Source: Stomoxys calcitrans
Taxonomy: Eukaryota > Arthropoda > Insecta > Diptera > Muscidae
Assembly: GCF_963082655.1 (NCBI RefSeq)
Contig: NC_081554.1
Coordinates: forward strand, 40,074,354 to 40,138,353
DNA: 64,000 nucleotides
Direction: 5' to 3'
Each line of letters opens with the position of its first letter. The stretch's first letter is position 1. Positions 43,330 to 54,062 of this stretch are shown in pieces. Both the position numbers and the translations under genes were made by a program. Below the pieces are notes generated by a model, which saw only the letters and a list, made by a program, of their open reading frames with translations, was not told the origin of the DNA and made no database searches.

Positions 43330-43781
43330 AGAAAAGGGAAGATGAAGATGTAGATATAGATGAAAATGAAGACGAAGATGATGACGATGATGAAGATGAA
43401 TATGAAGATGAAAATAAAGATAAAGATACAGATAAAGATAAGAATGAAGATGAAGGTGAAGATGAAGATGAAAATGAAGGTGAAGGTGAAGGTGAAGATG
43501 AAGAATATTAAAATGAAGATAAAGATGTAGATTTAGATGTAGATGGAGATGTAGATGGAGCTGTAGATGGAGATGTAGATGGAGATGTAGATGTAGATGT
43601 AGATGTAGATGTAGATGTAGATGTAGATGTAGATGTAGATGTAGATGTAGATGTAGATGTAGATGTAGATGTAGATGTAGATGTAGATGTAGATGTAGAT
43701 GTAGATGTAGATGTAGATGTAGATGTAGATGTAGATGTAGATGTAGATGTAGATGTAGATGTAGATGTAGATGTAGATGTA
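43330..43781. repeat. (GATGAA)n to (GATGTA)n array, left block
   Basis: Purine-rich GATGAAGATGAA-type repeats (43340-43510) grade into nearly perfect (GATGTA)n from about 43575. Open frames here (Asp/Glu-rich on plus, Ile/Tyr on minus) are produced by the hexamer. It ends at the MITE at 43782. Confidence 0.97.
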
Positions 43782-44007
43782 AAAAAGTAATTGCGAATTT
43801 TTCATATAGTCGGCGTTGACAAATTTTTACACAGCTTGTGACTCTGTAATTGCATTCTTTCTTCTGTCAGTTATCAGCTGCTACTTTTAGCTTGCTTTAG
43901 AAAAAAAGTGTAAAAAAAGTATATTTGATTAAAGTTCATTCTAAGTTTTATTAAAAATGCATTTACTTTCTTTTAAAAAATCCGCAATTACTTTTTGGGC
44001 AACCCAA
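43782..44007 (-). mobile_element. Mariner-type MITE copy 4, left end truncated, inside (GATGTA)n
   Basis: Starts AAAAAGTAATTGCGAATTTT, lacking the outermost 11 bases TTGGGTTGCCC, and ends with the complete GGGCAACCCAA. TA precedes it at 43780-43781 and follows at 44008-44009, both being parts of GATGTA units. Same orientation as copy 3. Confidence 0.88.
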
Positions 44008-44368
44008 TAGATGTAGATGTAGTTGTCGATGAAGATGTAGATGTAGATGTAGATATAGATATAAATGTGGATGTAGATGTAGATGTAGATGTAGATGTAG
44101 ATGTAGATGTAGATGTAGATGTAGATGTAGATGTAGATGTAGATGTAGATGTAGATGTAGATGTAGATGTAGATGTAGATGTAGATGTAGATGTAGATGT
44201 AGATGTAGATGTAGATGTAGATGTAGATGTAGATGTAGATGTAGATGTAGATGTAGATGTAGATGTAGATGTAGATGTAGATGTAGATGCAGATGCAGAT
44301 GCAGATACAGATACAGATGTAGATGTAGTTGTAGATGTAGATGTAGATTTAGATGTAGATTTAGACGT
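44008..44368. repeat. (GATGTA)n array, right block
   Basis: Nearly perfect hexamers from about 44070 to 44290, with variant GATGCA / GATACA units at 44284-44315. Asp-Val and Ser-Thr dipeptide open frames on the two strands are repeat artefacts. Confidence 0.97.
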
Positions 44369-46235
44369 TATTGGATGGTGGAGACCCCTTCTAAAATGCA
44401 ATTCACTTAATTTGTTGTAGATAGAACACTTTTCAAGACTCATGGGTTTTTTGTATATAAACTTCACCCCAATTTTGAAAGCAAAATTTGTACTTTCTAA
44501 AAGACTACTTCAACCGTTCAACAAAAGGAAAAATTTGCATCCCAGCTAAAATTATTAAACGATATTTTTGAACACAAATCTTCATATATGAACAGAATTC
44601 TCAGTTCAATCCTTACAAAGAAACAATGTAAAAGAAATGTGGCATGTGTCGGAATATTATCAAACAATCCAATATGCAAGTCCTTTGATAATGAAAGGAT
44701 TTTTTTCATTTTCACAAACTGAGCGACATATGTTGCACAGAAACGAACCGACCTTCAAATCAGCATCTAGGAGAAATGTTATTATTCACAATCTAAAAAC
44801 TCTCATATCCGACAAAATATAACTTGCACGTATACAATGAATTTAATTCATTACATGCACCACTGTAATAATGTTGTCATTTGTTTATTTGTTATGATAT
44901 TGTAATGCACAATTATTGTCAATTGAAAAATTAAAGTTTCAAGTAGGTCTTGCTCGATCTTCAACTGCATAACAAAAAACAAAAATTTGTACAAGCACAA
45001 AATAAACATATGAAGTGATTTTTGCTTTTGTAATCCGACAAGTTGTTAAAACATTTTTTCAAATTTTAAACAAATGAACTTCAAGTTTAGAAAAAATCAT
45101 CTGCAAGTGGATAAATGACAGTCAGTACATAGGGGCGAAGATGACAGACAAAAATGTGGATGATATCTCATTTTGAAATTCATAACACTAGCCTACAATA
45201 GATGAGAAATTTGGTGGAAGTCATTGATAACATGCATTAATGTAGGGAAGAACAATGCTTGCTTCAGACTTCGTAATATTTGCCAACATTGTTATAATGT
45301 TCCAAGCGGACATTACTAATCTTCAAAATATTTCGAATACTCTACAAGATTATTGATATTTTGGAGGAAAAAAAAAGATGAATTATTTTTTTATCAATTC
45401 AATATTGTTTAAAATTAAAAAAAAAAATAACTCCAAATTCTTCTGCAAGTAAATATATGTCAGCCAATATATAGGGACGAAGATGGCAGAGAATAATGTG
45501 AATGATGTCCCATTTTTTAATCATAACACCATTTTATAAATATAAAAATGTTAAAAGTCACAGCTTCAATATCAAATGTATGATATGAAAGTGGATTTAG
45601 ACCCCAGACTATTTACTTATACGTAGAAAACATAATTAATCTTCACAATATTTCGAATGCTATATAAGATTATTGACGTATTTGAGGAAAAGGCTTATAT
45701 ATTTTATTATTTTATGAATTTAATAACCTTAAATTAAAGTGGATTGATGAAGTTTATCGCTGAAGTGTTATTGGGAAAAAATTGCAACCTCCAACGAAAA
45801 TATTGTACAAAATCCTTTGTAAAAATGAGTGCAAATGTAAACAAGTGTAATATGATTAATTAGAAAAAAAAAAGACTTCAAAAATACCCATGGCTTATGT
45901 TATGTGGGTATGCAAAAAGCTTAAGCAAAGAGAATGATATTTGTGAAGAAAGTTTGATTAAAACTGACAGGATGACAGACTAATGATTGCTATAGATCGT
46001 GGTTTTGGGCTTTGTGCAAATGGAGAATGATTTTGTGTTGAAATATATTGAGGAATTGTGTAAATTATTGTACGACACTCGTGCTCATTTGTTTTGATTT
46101 AAAAGTGAACTCAATGCAGTTGTCTTCATTAGGGGCACTATGTGTCCGAGGTTGTATATACAGAACAAAGATTGCCCAAACCAATTTTAACACTAGCAGC
46201 CAACTAACTGGATCATCATAGGAAAATCTCATTGA
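44369..46235. other. Unassigned AT-rich stretch with one diverged duplication
   Basis: No gene recognised. The only internal structure seen is the duplicated block at 45099-45720, annotated separately. Confidence 0.4.
45099..45720. repeat. Diverged tandem duplication of unknown identity
   Basis: Unit 1 starts TCATCTGCAAGTGGATAAAT (45099) and unit 2 TTCTTCTGCAAGTAAATATA (about 45438). Shared downstream blocks: CATAGGGGCGAAGATGACAG / TATAGGGACGAAGATGGCAG, and AATCTTCAAAATATTTCGAA / AATCTTCACAATATTTCGAA (about 45318 and 45637). The offset is about 320-340 bp. No known family recognised. Confidence 0.75.
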
Positions 46236-46645
46236 TCTCAATGTGTTTTAGACTATTGTAGACGTTCGTAAGGAGCTTAATTTCCTACCTGATAGAGTTT
46301 GCTCGTTGGAGTCCAATCGCTTAAGCACTGATACTACGCTTAAGCGTAATGCTGATATGAACTCGAAACATTTGCAATTGGAAAATGCAACTGTTGCCTG
46401 CGTTATATTACTGGAGTTGCCTTGTTTTAATGATGAAAATTTGCCAAATATTCAGGGTATCCAACATTAAAACTGTCCAGAAAAATTCCGTTCCTCCCAT
46501 TATTATCAGATTATTCACTCCATACGAGAGAAATTTTTTGCTAAAATCAATATCGAAATGAATGGCCTGTTGACTTTAAGACGCATCGGCTTCGATATAG
46601 ATCAGTTCTTCTATGTGAACGAAAATCTGACAGCTCACAAACAGT
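46236..46645 (+). pseudogene. LINE ORF1-like relic (coiled coil plus FP-like C-terminus)
   Basis: One frame reads TIVDVRKELNFLPDRVCSLE, then LQLENATVACVILLELPCFN, a stop, and continues REKFFAKINIEMNGLLTL and DQFFYVNENLTAHKQYCRF. The layout (coiled-coil-like start, an LEN...VVIxGxP-like block, and YVNENLT near the end) resembles ORF1 proteins of LINE-like elements related to the FP/transposase-22 domain. No matching ORF2 lies downstream. This is a tentative call from motif memory. Confidence 0.5.
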
Positions 46646-46819
46646 ACTGCCGTTTTTGATAGGTTCCTACCAATACTGGTAGGTGTTTATTCTCCTGGTA
46701 GGTTGGTAGACTGACCTCATTTTTTGGAAGGTTTTTCCAATATATTAATACCAAGTTAATATTTAAAAAAAATCGCCGGAATCGCAGAAAAAAAACATGG
46801 ATGTCGAGGGGCCAAATAC
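46646..46819. other. Short unassigned segment
   Basis: Contains TAGGTTCCTACCAATACTGG and GGTAGGTTGGTAG, locally self-complementary, without further interpretation. Confidence 0.3.
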
Positions 46820-47285
46820 TGTTACAAGGGGTCTTACTGGTTTAAATTTCAGGAAAAAGGACGTAAGTTTTGGTCTTGATGTAACTGATGCGAGTGTTAA
46901 GAGATCTCATCCAAATTTCGTAAATTCCGGGAAAAAATGCGTATTTTGTGCCTTCAATACCTTCAAACGGAAATGGAGGCTATATGGCAGCTGTACACAA
47001 ATATGGTAAGAGCCATAATGTTGAGGGGTTCATGCAACTCATTGTAAATAAGGTCGGGATATCACTTTAACTAATCGGGGCAAAATACGATTTATTAAAT
47101 GAACTATCTTATCAGTAGATCGGTAAAAAAGAGGGCGTTATATTAAAATACCGGCCATCTTTGACCTACAAGCTATAGAGTGATTTCAAAAACGAGACGG
47201 ACAGACATGTCAAGATTGTCTTTGAATGTAACAATGATCTCGTATATATACTTTGTAGGGTTGACCAACTCTTCCACGGTGGGTT
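46820..47285 (+). repeat. mini-A-related copy, decayed
   Basis: GGAGGCTATATGGCAGCTGT, ATACCGGCCATCTTTGACC, GAGACGGACAGACATGTC and TCGTATATATACTTTGTAGG follow the order of the mini-A 3' part. The minisatellite core is reduced to about two units. Confidence 0.5.
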
Positions 47286-47535
47286 GAAAAGCAAATACCG
47301 CATTTTTGGCTTGTAAAACATTTAGTAGTTTATTGTGGGCTTTTGTAGAATTTTTCTTAAATTTTGGTAGGAAATAATTTTCTTAAGTGCCAACACAACT
47401 ATAATAATATTTCTCCCTGCGGTGCGATTAATAAGAGACAATAAAACAAAATCTGTCCTTACAATAAGAAGAAAAGTCCACATCAAGAAATATGAAGCAG
47501 ACAAATCTGTTCCTATGGAAACGCTGGAGAAATTC

Positions 47536-48092
47536 CAATTGGGGGCATAATAATGTAGTCATTCCGTTTGTAGCGCCTCGAAATATTCGCCTAAGACCCC
47601 ATAAAGTATATATATTCTTGATCGTCTCGATGTTCTGAGTCGATCTAGTCATGTCCGTCCGTCTTTGGAAATCACGATAGCGGTCGAACGCGTAAAGCTA
47701 GCTGCTTAAAATTTTGCACGGATACTTAATATTGATGTAGGTCGTTAGGGATTGAATGGGCCATATCGGTTTAGATTTAGATATAGCTCCCATATAAACC
47801 GATCTCCCGTATTGACTTCTTGAGCCCCTAGAAGCCGCAAATTTGGCTGAAATTTTGCATGTGGTTTTCTGTTCCGACTTCCAACAACTGTGCCAAATAG
47901 GGTCCAAATCAGTCTATTACCTGATATAGCTCCCTAGAAGCTTTAATTTTTGCTGGTTTGACAGAAGTTTGTTTTGTAGAATAAAATTATGCCCTTCAAC
48001 AAAATTTATTTTGTATAAATTTTCAGTCTGGGTCGAAAGCGGGTTCCCAACATTAGGCCCGCACGAATTTAGCACGCTTTTATTTGTTTTTT
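47536..48092 (-). repeat. mini-A copy, short core
   Basis: TAGTCATTCCGTTTGTAGCG, CCTAAGACCCCATAAAGTAT, TGTCCGTCCGTCTTTG and GCTCCCATATAAACCGATCT, then the other family end AGGCCCGCACGAATTTAGCA. Between them are about one and a half core units. Confidence 0.7.
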
Positions 48093-48747
48093 TTCTTACT
48101 TTATCCCTACATTTTTTTTTTTTTTTTAAAAAAAAACTGTTTTAATTTTTTGACATTATTCAGGGCGTGTTTATATAGCACAATTTGTGCATTCATTTGG
48201 GCTCACATCCTTTGAACGACTCGTTCTTGCGGCAGACGGGTCGTTTTCCCTTATAAATTGGAGCATTATAAAGGAAAAAAGTGTCGTTTACTCAAAACAG
48301 TTTTGGTCTAAACATTGTATAACCTACCCATAAGTTGTGCTGTGAATTGTAAAAATAATTTAAATTTTTGGGGGTTTAAATAGCTTACCGCCTGATATAG
48401 AAATTGCCAAAAGTTGCTTACCTGAAAAGAAAAAATTTAAAAGGAATATTTTAAATTAAATCAATTTATTAAGATTTTCAAATACAGCTAGATAATAACC
48501 ATTTCAGTAGTCGATTTGCAAGCATGAACAGATTTAAATACGAAGGTCAAAAGCGTTGCTCCCATAACATAGCAATACAACCTTATAAAAGCCGCACCCA
48601 TTATGAAGATACACAGGATATTAGAAGTGGATGGCCCTAACGATTTATCTAACGATTAAAGTCTTAAAACTGGATTGGCTCACATACATCAAAGTTCACA
48701 GCTTGATCAACTTTCACTAAATTCTCTTCAACTGATTATCGACAGTA
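48093..48747. other. Unassigned stretch
   Basis: T-run and A-run at 48109-48138. Otherwise no recognised feature. Confidence 0.4.
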
Positions 48748-49018
48748 GGCCAATGTGGTGCAGAAGTATGTATGCCCGCGTATTACACTGAACGCCTGAG
48801 TTCGAGTCCCGGTGAGAACTTCAGAAACATTTTTCAGCAGTGATTATACTCTCCAAATGCTGACGACATTTGTGAGGTATTAAGCTATTTAAAAACTTCC
48901 CCTCCAAGAAGTATTGCACTGCAGCACGGTGTTCGGACTCGGCTATAAAAGGTAGTTCCGCACTTATTGAAGTTTCCACCTGTTCCTCAAACGAATGTTC
49001 GTGGAAATTTTGCAATTT
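48748..49018 (+). repeat. SINE1 copy, most diverged
   Basis: Head GGCCAATGTGGTGCAGAAG with B-box-like GAGTTCGAGTCCCGG, body TGCTGACGACATTTGTGAGG, CGGACTCGGCTATAAAAGG and terminus GTGGAAATTTTGCAATTT. Multiple substitutions suggest an older insertion or a subfamily. Confidence 0.75.
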
Positions 49019-49287
49019 GAATAAACGACAGATTAGCCGACATTAAAGAAAGATTCTACAACAGCTTAGGAGGATCGTTGCTAAGACATCGATAAAGACA
49101 TGCCACTTGTTCAAACCCAGAAAACTGTGCTATATTAAAGTTATTCTGCGATTAATAGAATGCACAGGAAAAGAATCTTCTTCCCATTGGTGTATCTGCG
49201 AAACAGCAAAATCTACATTGATCAAATAGATATACGGTCTTGAATCATATTCGATAATTAAGTTGAAAGATATTTCGCGATCTGTAT

Positions 49288-49933
49288 GTCAATGGGTCGG
49301 ATATCTAGAATCGCTCCGCCTATGCCAAGACAACATGTTATCTGAACCTTTTATATGGTCCTTATGTTGCACTTTTTTTCCATAGCAGTCCACCAAACTA
49401 TTGCGGCGTAAGTAAGTATTGGTCTAATCACGCTCCTGTAGAGCCAATGGACTATCCTGGGATTCAGTCCCCATTTCGAGCCTACGGCCCGTCTACATAG
49501 TACCCAACATCTGTGAACCTTCTCAGTACGCTCCTGAATATGACACTTCCAATTCAGTTTCTTGTCCAAGGTCACACCTAAGTATTTGACCTTGTCAGAT
49601 ATCGAAATCTTCTTATTGAGGAAACGTGGTGCGTTAAATTGGCCCACCTTCGTCTTTCTCGTCAACAGGCATATTTCAGTCTTCTCTGGGTTACCATTAA
49701 GACCTCTGGGTCTAGCCCAGTCATACGCTATATACAAGACCCTTTCGGCCCTTCTGCATAGCTCGTTCGCTTAGAAGTATTATAACAACATCTGCATAGC
49801 AGACGGGTTCAAATATCTCCTCAGTCAGCATCCGTAAATGGTCATTTATGGTGGTCACCCATAAATGACCTATTACGGATGCTGACTGAGCAGGGGTTTG
49901 AAGCCGTCTGCTATGCAGACGATGTTATAATAC
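49288..49933 (-). pseudogene. LOA-B thumb fragment
   Basis: Minus-strand reading from 49737: LNGNPEKTEICLLTRKTKVG, then KVKYLGVTLDKKLNWKCHIQ and VHWLYRSVIRPILTYAAIVW, an intact-looking stretch of about 125 residues covering the end of the palm and thumb. Upstream it turns into an inverted duplication (49778-49932). Downstream a few bases (49288-49345) match the later part of the 13853 copy, so the intervening sequence is deleted. Confidence 0.8.
49778..49932. repeat. Inverted duplication around the LOA-B YADD codons
   Basis: Arms of about 74 bp (49778-49851 and 49859-49932) are about 90% complementary and separated by about 7 bases at GGTGGTCACCC. The plus arm reads INDLLRMLTE...CYADD-like (CTATGCAGACGATGTTATAA). 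The minus arm holds the same codons reading the other way. Confidence 0.9.
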
Positions 49934-50522
49934 CCAATACCTTAAATCGAGAGATCGGTCTATATGGCAGCTATATCCAAATCTGGGCCGATATGGGTCA
50001 AATTGAAAAAGGATGTCGAAGGGCCTAACACAACTCATTGTCCCAAATTTCGGCGAGATCGGACAATAAATGTGCCATTTATGAGCCCAAATCCTTAAAT
50101 CGAGAGATCGGACAACATGGCAGCTACATTCAAATCTGGAACGATCGGGGCCAAATTGACGAAGGATGTGTGGTCAGACAAAACTCACTTTCCCAAATTT
50201 CGGTGAAATTGGACAATAAATGCGCCTTTTATGGGTCCAAAACGGCGGATCGGCCTATATGGGGGCTGTATCCATATATTGTCCGATATAGCCCATCTAT
50301 CTATGGACAAGTAAAGAATCTGTGCAAAGTTTCAACTCAATATCTCTATTTTTAAAGACTGTAGCGTGATTTCAACAGGCGGACGGATATGGCCAGATCG
50401 TCTTAGGTTTTTACAACGTTCAAGATTATATACTTTAAAGGGTCGGAAATGGATATGTCGATCTGTTACAAACGGAATGACAAAATGAATACACCCCCAT
50501 CCTTCGAAGGTGGGTATAAAAA
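49934..50522 (+). repeat. mini-A-related element, second subfamily
   Basis: Core units with CTTAAATCGAGAGATCGG, ATGGCAGCTATATCCAAATC, CTCATTGTCCCAAATTTCGG and ATCGGACAATAAATG, then GACTGTAGCGTGATTTCAAC, a GGACGGATATGGCCAGATCG segment and the end CCCCCATCCTTCGAAGGTGG. The unit sequence differs from the other mini-A copies. Confidence 0.75.
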
Positions 50523-50639
50523 AGGCAATTATGATTCTGTAATAATGGACATAAAATGAAGCTGACCCATAAAATGTCCAGAAGTCTCACCTTAGATTGT
50601 GAGAATTAAAAACTATAACTTTTGGCGTGCATTCACGTC

Positions 50640-52665
50640 ATTACCGTGTTGCAGCAAAGGTTCGCACCCCTTTGAACATGACGAGGAAAGTATGATCTGA
50701 CACCGCACAGAAGCTGGACATTTAAAAGCTGCAACACAACAAATGGCAGCGGCATACTCCACTCGACTGACCCAACTGCTTGATGAAAGCACTCCTGGTT
50801 CCGATGATATAATGGCGCAGTGGCAAACTATTGCCCACTCTATGAAAAATGCCGCGAAATGCGTACTTGGGTACCGGAAGCCTCCTCCATAGAACCCATG
50901 GTACGACCAAGAGTGTCGAGATGCTACTGAAGCCAAGAATGCGGCATATAGAGCAATCCTGTAATCAGTAGCAACGCATCCGAAGAAAAGGAGCGAGGAG
51001 AAACACGTCTATTCCGCAGAAAGAAAAAGGAAATGGAAATACGTGAGTGTGAGCGAATTGAGATGTACAGGTGTCAGAATGAAGTCCGTAAATTCTACCA
51101 AAGAATTAAACATTAAACCGATGGCTTTGGTGTAGGCACATCAGAGACAAAGAAGGAAATCTGCTAACTGACACAGATAACACGCTGAGTATATGGAAAG
51201 AACATTTTACCCAACTGCTAGTGTCCGACGTTGGCGGCGAAGAGGATACCGCAGAACCAATAACTGATGATGGTATGGAATGTTTACCTCCTAGTCAGAA
51301 TGAGGTCCAGGTAGCAGTGACCAGACTAAAGAACAACAAGGCAGCAGGAGCCGACGTGTTACCCGCTGAACTATTTAGGACCGGAGGCGACACACTGATA
51401 AGGCTTATGCATCAGCTAATCTGCGCAATCTGGCTAGAAGAACGCCTAACCGATGTTTACAACCTCAGCATACTATGTCCCGTACACAAGAAAGGAGACA
51501 AGACAGAATGTGCCAACTACAGGGGAATAAGTCTCCTCCCCATCGCATACACGATACTCTCGAGCATACTGTGTGAAAGATTAAAACCTAAAGTCAATGA
51601 GATAATGTGGCCCTATCAATGCAGCTTCAGACCTGGTAAATACACCCTCGACCAGATATTCACACTGCGCCAAATCCTGTAAAAGAGCCGAGAAGCACAA
51701 ATCAACACCTACCATCTCTTTGTTGACTATAAAGCCGCCTTCGATACCCCTTTACGTTCAAAGGTATTTCAAGCCATATCTGAGTTTGGCTTCCAAAATT
51801 AATAAGACTGCAGGATGACACTTGCTGATACGCGTTCCTCAGTAAGAATAGGAAAGTATCTCTCCAAACCATTAAATACCAAACGAGGTTTCAGCTTATT
51901 GTGTGATCTCTTTAACATCCTGTTGGAGAAGATTATACGAGATGCAGATGTGAATAGATATGGCACACTAATCACAAGAAAACACATGCTACTCGCCGAT
52001 GCCAACGACATCGACATCATAGGTCGGTCACCGGAAGTAGTAACTGCAGCCTTTGAAAGAATCGAAGGAGAGTCAGTGAAAATGGGTCTGGCAGTTAAGA
52101 GATAAGACGAAATGTATGGTTTGATCTCCCAAAACGCCTTGTACAACCGAGCAGATAAAGAAAATGGAGAAAGTTGGGAACCACAACTTTGAGACAGTCA
52201 GTAACTTTAACTCTTGATAGACGACGATTACACTATACAAGACACTTATACTACCCGTGTTGTTATATGGTTCTGAAGCATGGGTACTTGTGAAAGCATA
52301 TGAGGCAGTACTTGGAATATTTGAGAGAAAGATTCTTCGTAAATTATATGGACCAGTTTGTGATAATGGAGAATATAGGCGACGTATGCACCACGAGCTG
52401 TATAAGCTGTATGACGACGATAGCATAGTTACACGCACGCTGGCTAGGTCATGTTGTCAGAATGGATGAAGAACCTCCAGCAAAAAAGTCTTTTGAAGGC
52501 AAACCCGGTGGTACATGCAAACTGGGAAAACCAAAAACCAGATGGAAAGATCAAGTGGGAGACACTTGGAAACTAGGTGTCAGAGATTTTAGAATGAGCG
52601 CAGAAGATCGAGGCGCTTGGAACGCTATTCTACGTTCGGCTAGTGAAAAAAATATACTGTCATAG
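50640..52665 (+). pseudogene. LINE-C reverse transcriptase remnant
   Basis: An endonuclease-RT linker (AAAYSTRLTQLLDE, 50745 onward) leads into an RT open from 51221 to 51682: AVTRLKNNKAAGADVLPAEL, CPVHKKGDKTECANYRGISL and FRPGKYTLDQIFTLRQIL. It continues past a stop with HLFVDYKAAFD (motif A) and MTLADTRSSVRIGKYLSKPL. The catalytic box reads LLADANDIDII where LLAYADDIDII is expected, so it is inactivated. Thumb and C-terminus: LYGSEAWVLVKAYEAVLGIF, ERKILRKLYGP and RPKTRWKDQVGD-like KPKTRWKDQVGDTW, ending RGAWNAIL. The endonuclease half resembles 1-655. A common arthropod LINE type; clade not assigned. Confidence 0.85.
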
Positions 52666-53574
52666 CCAATTACAAAAAGTACGGTAACTTTTAGCTAGAT
52701 AACAATACTAACATTTTACTACCTAAGATCTTCAGTGATTCAGTATGAACGTTTGTCGTATGTATTTGGCACATTTGATGATTTCCGCATGTAGCGCAAT
52801 GCGCATACTTTAATCTGTTGTTAACACGTTGTCAATAAATGTTCAGCTTCTTCGTACTGTACATAATTACCCTTACAACTGTAGGCCATATATGTGAGCA
52901 TTTCAACTGGAAAATGAAAAACTTTTCATTTAACTTCCGGTTTCCGTTTAAACACTGGAAGGCCCAGTTTCACACAGAAAAAAAATATATTAAAACTTTT
53001 TGAATGTTATTTAATCAGAAAAGTAGAACAAACTTTAGTCATGCTACCATAGAAGAATCCCTGTTCTTTAATTCAGGCAGAAATCTCTGCCATATTTTCT
53101 TTTCTCCCCTCATAATACAGTAGCAAAAAGGAACGAACGTCAATTTCAGCCGTGCCGTTCATACAACGGCACGTATCACTGCAAAATGCTGCAGAGCTGA
53201 GTGTGTCATCACAGTTTACCTCGTGTGACATGTGGAAAACTTTTGCGGAATACAACATGAGGAAAATTTTAAATGCTTTTCAATAGGGAAAATATGTATG
53301 GCAGAACATGAAATACAAAAAATAGCAACGGATGCTGAATGAAAGAATCATCATGTGCGGAAAGAAGTGTATGTGTGAACACACCCACTTAGTTATGGCA
53401 TTAACCCTTGCCTGAAAATGGCTAAAGAGGAGTAAAATAGGAGCTGAACAACTTTAAACATACAACAATTATTGGAAAAATATTTAGCTATGATTATAAT
53501 AAGGATCATAATGTTATCTGAAAGATGTAGCTAAATTAGAAAAATGAAACTAACAATCGGTTGGCAAGATCAAA
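52666..53574. other. Unassigned stretch
   Basis: No coding signal or repeat landmark was recognised. Confidence 0.4.
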
Positions 53575-54062
53575 CAAATTTTGTAAGAATGAACTCCTGG
53601 ACTCAGAAGACGAGACTAACGCAACAGTGATGAAAGTTCTGAATCTTGACTGTGGTCCGGTTTCTGCAGTTAAATCTCCACCTTTGCAATGCCGCTTCGG
53701 CGGCACTTTAGGTCCTCCTGATGGCAGTGGGATTTGACGTGGTTCTTATCCAGGAACCATGGGCGTGTGGAGGAATGGTTCGTGGACTAAGAATTCCTGG
53801 ATTTAAATTACTCAAGGGTACGGGGATGGAAGACACAGAGCCTGTACTCCTGCAAGGAGTAGTCTAAATGTTTTTCTTCTTCCATCGCTAAGCACTGAGG
53901 ATTCCGTAGTAGCCAGCTTCGAAATAAATAAGTCTCTTACTGGTTGGCTTCCCCATATATGGCACGCGATTCAGAGAAGCCGCTTTCAAGCCTTAAGTTG
54001 CTTGTTGAGGCCGCTTCTGCAGGGAACAAGAGCCTCATTCTAGGAAGTGATGTTAATACACA
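53575..54062 (+). pseudogene. LOA-A ORF1 end and endonuclease start
   Basis: The end of ORF1 (LDSEDETNATVMKVLNLDCG) is also found at 59445-59600. ORF2 begins near 53665 and reads LLMAVGFDVVLIQEPWACGG, MVRGLRIPGFKLLKGTGMED and LKLLVEAASAGNKSLILGSD (LGSDVN in place of GDFN). It is cut after NTHHQI by the mini-B block and resumes at about 55541. Confidence 0.8.

Noticed and set aside
43188..43511. Acidic Asp/Glu-rich frame resembling a nuclear acidic protein
   Set aside because: The acidic part is (GATGAA)n repeat DNA and the N-terminal part lies in a mini-A element end.
43533..43805. Ile-Tyr repeat protein on minus
   Set aside because: Same hexamer artefact.
36986..44368. Possible CRISPR array from regular repeats
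   Set aside because: The repeats are contiguous simple sequences without spacers, in a eukaryotic context.
43995..44467. Asp-Val and Ser-Thr dipeptide proteins on opposite strands
   Set aside because: A direct translation of (GATGTA)n; hexamer arrays always give such frames.
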